NCBI GenBank assembly: GCA_963667675.1
Contig: OY763929.1
Location: 434,001 to 498,000 of the forward strand
Source of the DNA: G963667675 sp963667675
GTDB taxonomy: Bacteria > Chloroflexota > Dehalococcoidia > Lucifugimonadales > UBA3495
Length of the DNA stretch: 64,000 nt
Direction of reading: 5' to 3'
In this document: one piece after another, positions 61,850 to 64,000 of the stretch
How positions within the stretch are numbered: position 1 is the stretch's first letter
Layout of the letters: every line of letters begins with the position of its first letter
Made by a program: the position numbers and the translations under genes
Notes under the pieces: model-generated
What the model was told of the DNA's origin: nothing
Database searches by the model: none
The model's input: only the letters and a program-made list of their open reading frames with translations

Positions 61850-62128
61850 CTAATGATAGTCGACCAGATCGACGTCCCACACGTCGCCATCTTCAAATCG
61901 AAAGGTGAGCCGCCAGTTGCCCGAAATTGCAATGCTCCACAATCCTCTTCGGTCACCCCTTAGGGGATGCAGTCTGTAACCCGGCAGATCGATGTCGCTC
62001 GGCTTGCTGGCGGCATCAAGGTCCGCTAGGGCGAGAGCGATCCGGTCTAACTGGTCGGCGCCAATCCTGCTAGGGTCGCCCCGCTCATAGAGACGCCGGA
62101 GCCCTCGATGGCGAAACGACCGAATCAT
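61850..62128 (-). CDS. higB: HigB-family toxin
   Basis: The 92-residue RelE-like mRNA interferase opens with MIRSFRHRGLRRLYERGD and ends WRLTFRFEDGDVWDVDLVDYH, the family's diagnostic C-terminus. It contains the usual GYRLHPLRGDRRGLWSI core. The ATG at 62128 lies only six bases after a strong -10 element, so the transcript is probably leaderless. Confidence 0.93.
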   Translation of the reverse strand: MIRSFRHRGLRRLYERGDPSRIGADQLDRIALALADLDAASKPSDIDLPGYRLHPLRGDRRGLWSIAISGNWRLTFRFEDGDVWDVDLVDYH

Positions 62129-62134
62129 TAGGAG

Positions 62135-62163
62135 ATTATACCGTGTATCGGTACAGGTATCAA
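62135..62163 (-). promoter_or_regulatory. higBA promoter overlapping a dyad
   Basis: TTGATA (62158-62163), 17 bases, and TATAAT (62135-62140) on the minus strand form a near-consensus promoter. The spacer contains an imperfect dyad around CCGTGTATCGGTACAGG, well placed for repression by HigA. Confidence 0.75.
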
Positions 62164-62310
62164 CCGCCTCAATCACCTGCCACCGATAGCTGGTCCAAAA
62201 GAAATGTTAGTCTTGGGCAATATGAAGTTGCCCCATTGCTGTACCAACCGCAATGTTGGTAACGGGCCATTGAGCGGCTGCCGGAGTCACCGGCGCGTCC
62301 TAGATTCTGT

Positions 62311-62988
62311 CTATTGCCACAGGTCGGGGTCGGGTCGTTTCATCAGTCCGAAGCCCAGGTATCCATACCAGATAACCAGCAGCACGTAGAAGCCCCGGGC
62401 CAGGGCGATAAAGGCGTCGCGGGCGTCGTTGTTGAGTATGGCTATCATGAAGAAGACCATAACGGCTAAGCTGACAAGGGCTGCCAACAGGGAAATTATC
62501 CGATTGAAGTCGTCTCTAGTGGAGAGGCCCAGAGCGAAAATGAAGCCGCCAAACCCAAGAGCAATCCCACCGGCGTAGAGGAGAGCGGAGCCGGTATAGT
62601 AGACGGGAACGCTTACCGAGAGGTCACTGGGTTGGGAGTCTGCCAGAATGAAGTCTATGCCGCCCGCTAGAATCCAGCCGGTCAGTCCGACGAAGACCAT
62701 GAAGAAGCCCATCTGAACCAACGCCTTGCCGTTGCCCTGCAAGGTTACGTTCCGCATCAGCGCATAGAGGCCCGAGAGGATTAGGCTCAGGCTAAGGATT
62801 ATCGCGATGTTGGTCACATTGGTCAGCGCGGCTTTGCCGCTCTTGGCTGTTATGGTGCCAACAGCGTCGGACGTCTCGGCGCTGTCTATCAGTAGCCCAC
62901 CCGGCTCTACGAGAAAGAAGACGAAGGCGATTAACGGGCCGAATATGAGGGACAGCCCCGCCAGCCGATTCACGGATATTGTGCCCAT
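62311..62988 (-). CDS. polytopic membrane protein of unknown function
   Basis: I use the ATG at 62988, with AAAGGAGG ahead of it. The 225-residue protein has about six or seven hydrophobic helices (LIFGPLIAFVFFLVEPG, NIAIILSLSLILSGLYAL, MGFFMVFVGLTGWILAGG, ALLYAGGIALGFGGFIFALGL, IISLLAALVSLAVMVFFMIA). The layout recalls DUF4386-type proteins, but I cannot confirm a family. Confidence 0.75.
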   Translation of the reverse strand: MGTISVNRLAGLSLIFGPLIAFVFFLVEPGGLLIDSAETSDAVGTITAKSGKAALTNVTNIAIILSLSLILSGLYALMRNVTLQGNGKALVQMGFFMVFVGLTGWILAGGIDFILADSQPSDLSVSVPVYYTGSALLYAGGIALGFGGFIFALGLSTRDDFNRIISLLAALVSLAVMVFFMIAILNNDARDAFIALARGFYVLLVIWYGYLGFGLMKRPDPDLWQ

Positions 62989-63185
62989 GTTTGAACCTCC
63001 TTTGTGGGATGTCATGTGAGGGATCAGTTTGTTTTCAGGGCATGGCCTATCTAGCGGTAAGCGCGTCAGACCCCAGAAGCAACCGGAACCACTGGGACTA
63101 CCCCCAAAGCCCCCTGGCCCGGCAGTGATTATACAGCGACGAACGTTTGGCTGCGCAACGGCGTGAAGCTATAATGCCGCCAGCA

Positions 63186-64000
63186 ATGAAAGCGCTAGTG
63201 CTGAATGATCCCGGCGGGCCGTCTCCCATGTCCGTCGTCAAGGCGCCCGACCCCGTTCCAGGGCCGGGTGAGGCCCTGGTGCAGGTCGCCGCCTGCGGGG
63301 TCTGCCACCACGACCTGCTGGCCGCCAAGGGAATCCTCCGCCGGGGAATCAAGACCGGGGTCGTCCTGGGCCACGAGTTCTCCGGTACTGTCCTTGAAGT
63401 GGGAGCTGGGGTTGCCGCCGTAAACCCCGGCGACCGGGTGGTCGCTATTCTCACCGGCGCTTGCGGCCAGTGTGACCGCTGCCTTAACGGCCTGGAGCAC
63501 CGTTGCCGCAACGGGCATGGCATCGGCCATAGTCATGACGGTGGCTTTGCCGAGTATGCGGTCGTTCCCGAGTTCAGCTTGGTGACCTTGGACGATGACG
63601 TGGACCTGCCCGCCGCGGCTCTCTACGCCTGCCCCATGGGGGTTGCGTTGCAGGGCCTGCAACAAGCCGGGCAGGTGCAACCCGGCGAGACCGTGGTGGT
63701 CACCGGGGCCGGCGGCGGCCTGGGTGTCCATGCGGTGCAACTGGGCGCGGCGTTGGGATCTCGCGTCTTGGCCGTCACGTCGTCTCCCGAGAAGGCTCCG
63801 CGGCTGGCCGCCCTGGGCGCGGACGAGGTGGTCGAGACTGGAGAGTTGGACTTCAGCGAGATAGTCCTGGCCCTGACGGAGGATGAAGGAGCGCAGGTGG
63901 TATTGGACACCGTGGGGTCGGCCCTCTTCCCCTCCAACTGGCGCAGCCTGGCCCAATACGGCCGCTGGGTGATGCTGGGAGAGGTGGCTGGCGGCAGGGT
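63186..64000 (+). CDS. zinc-binding alcohol dehydrogenase (partial, 3' end outside window)
   Basis: This medium-chain dehydrogenase is open from the ATG at 63186 to the window edge, about 271 residues. It has catalytic zinc ligands in CGVCHHD and GHEFSG, structural zinc cysteines in CGQCDRCLNG and HRC, and the Rossmann motif VTGAGGGLGVHAVQLG. The substrate cannot be named. Its C-terminal part is cut off by the window. Confidence 0.9.
   Translation, partial: MKALVLNDPGGPSPMSVVKAPDPVPGPGEALVQVAACGVCHHDLLAAKGILRRGIKTGVVLGHEFSGTVLEVGAGVAAVNPGDRVVAILTGACGQCDRCLNGLEHRCRNGHGIGHSHDGGFAEYAVVPEFSLVTLDDDVDLPAAALYACPMGVALQGLQQAGQVQPGETVVVTGAGGGLGVHAVQLGAALGSRVLAVTSSPEKAPRLAALGADEVVETGELDFSEIVLALTEDEGAQVVLDTVGSALFPSNWRSLAQYGRWVMLGEVAGGR

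Overview
Organism (inference). The window is GC-rich and gene-dense, with short intergenic gaps. It carries several luciferase-like (F420/FMN) monooxygenases, amidohydrolases, a DddP-like M24 enzyme, a molybdenum-hydroxylase remnant, P/T/E/A-rich lipoprotein linkers, a mycothiol-type formaldehyde dehydrogenase and a short EF-Ts. Together these suggest a marine Chloroflexota bacterium of the SAR202/Dehalococcoidia type. No rRNA is present to confirm this. Layout: 0-9 kb holds a partial CcdA, a STAS protein, a zinc dehydrogenase, a TlpA-like lipoprotein whose redox motif is interrupted by an in-frame UGA (probable selenocysteine), an aldo/keto reductase, amt plus P-II, a hicB with a broken hicA, a remnant of a xanthine-dehydrogenase-type subunit and a lipoprotein. 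9.1-16.6 kb is a genomic island bounded by 87-bp perfect direct repeats that contain the 3' part of a tRNA-Arg(UCU) gene. It carries UDP-sugar dehydrogenase, epimerase, phosphatase, a WG-repeat/O-methyltransferase fusion, a radical SAM/SPASM enzyme and a glycosyltransferase, with no integrase. 16.7-28 kb is a catabolic and uptake region: four LLM flavoenzymes (three in tandem), an amidohydrolase, a peptide-type ABC importer without ATPases and the DddP-like enzyme. 28-30.5 kb is a relatively A+T-rich, two-gene restriction-modification candidate (DNA methyltransferase plus HKD/PLD nuclease). 30.5-44.7 kb is core metabolism: coaBC, coaX, an amidohydrolase, PAC2, infC-rpmI-rplT, moeA and pheST. 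44.7-46 kb is another A+T-richer insert with a zinc-ribbon membrane protein and a PD-(D/E)XK-type nuclease. 46-59.5 kb holds the classic proS, ispG, rseP, dxr, cdsA, uppS, frr, pyrH, tsf, rpsB block on the minus strand, interrupted between ispG and rseP by an SDR gene and a 14-repeat RCC1-like lipoprotein gene. 59.6-64 kb has pgpA, a minimal zincin, nfo, a HigBA toxin-antitoxin pair, a membrane protein and a partial alcohol dehydrogenase. How it fits together: the housekeeping blocks make CoA, isoprenoid and undecaprenyl precursors, phospholipids and the translation machinery. Between them sit accessory modules for uptake and oxidation of organic matter, surface-glycan change and DNA modification. 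The strongest unusual signals are the UGA-containing redoxin with a bacterial-SECIS-like hairpin and the tRNA-bounded glycan/radical-SAM island.
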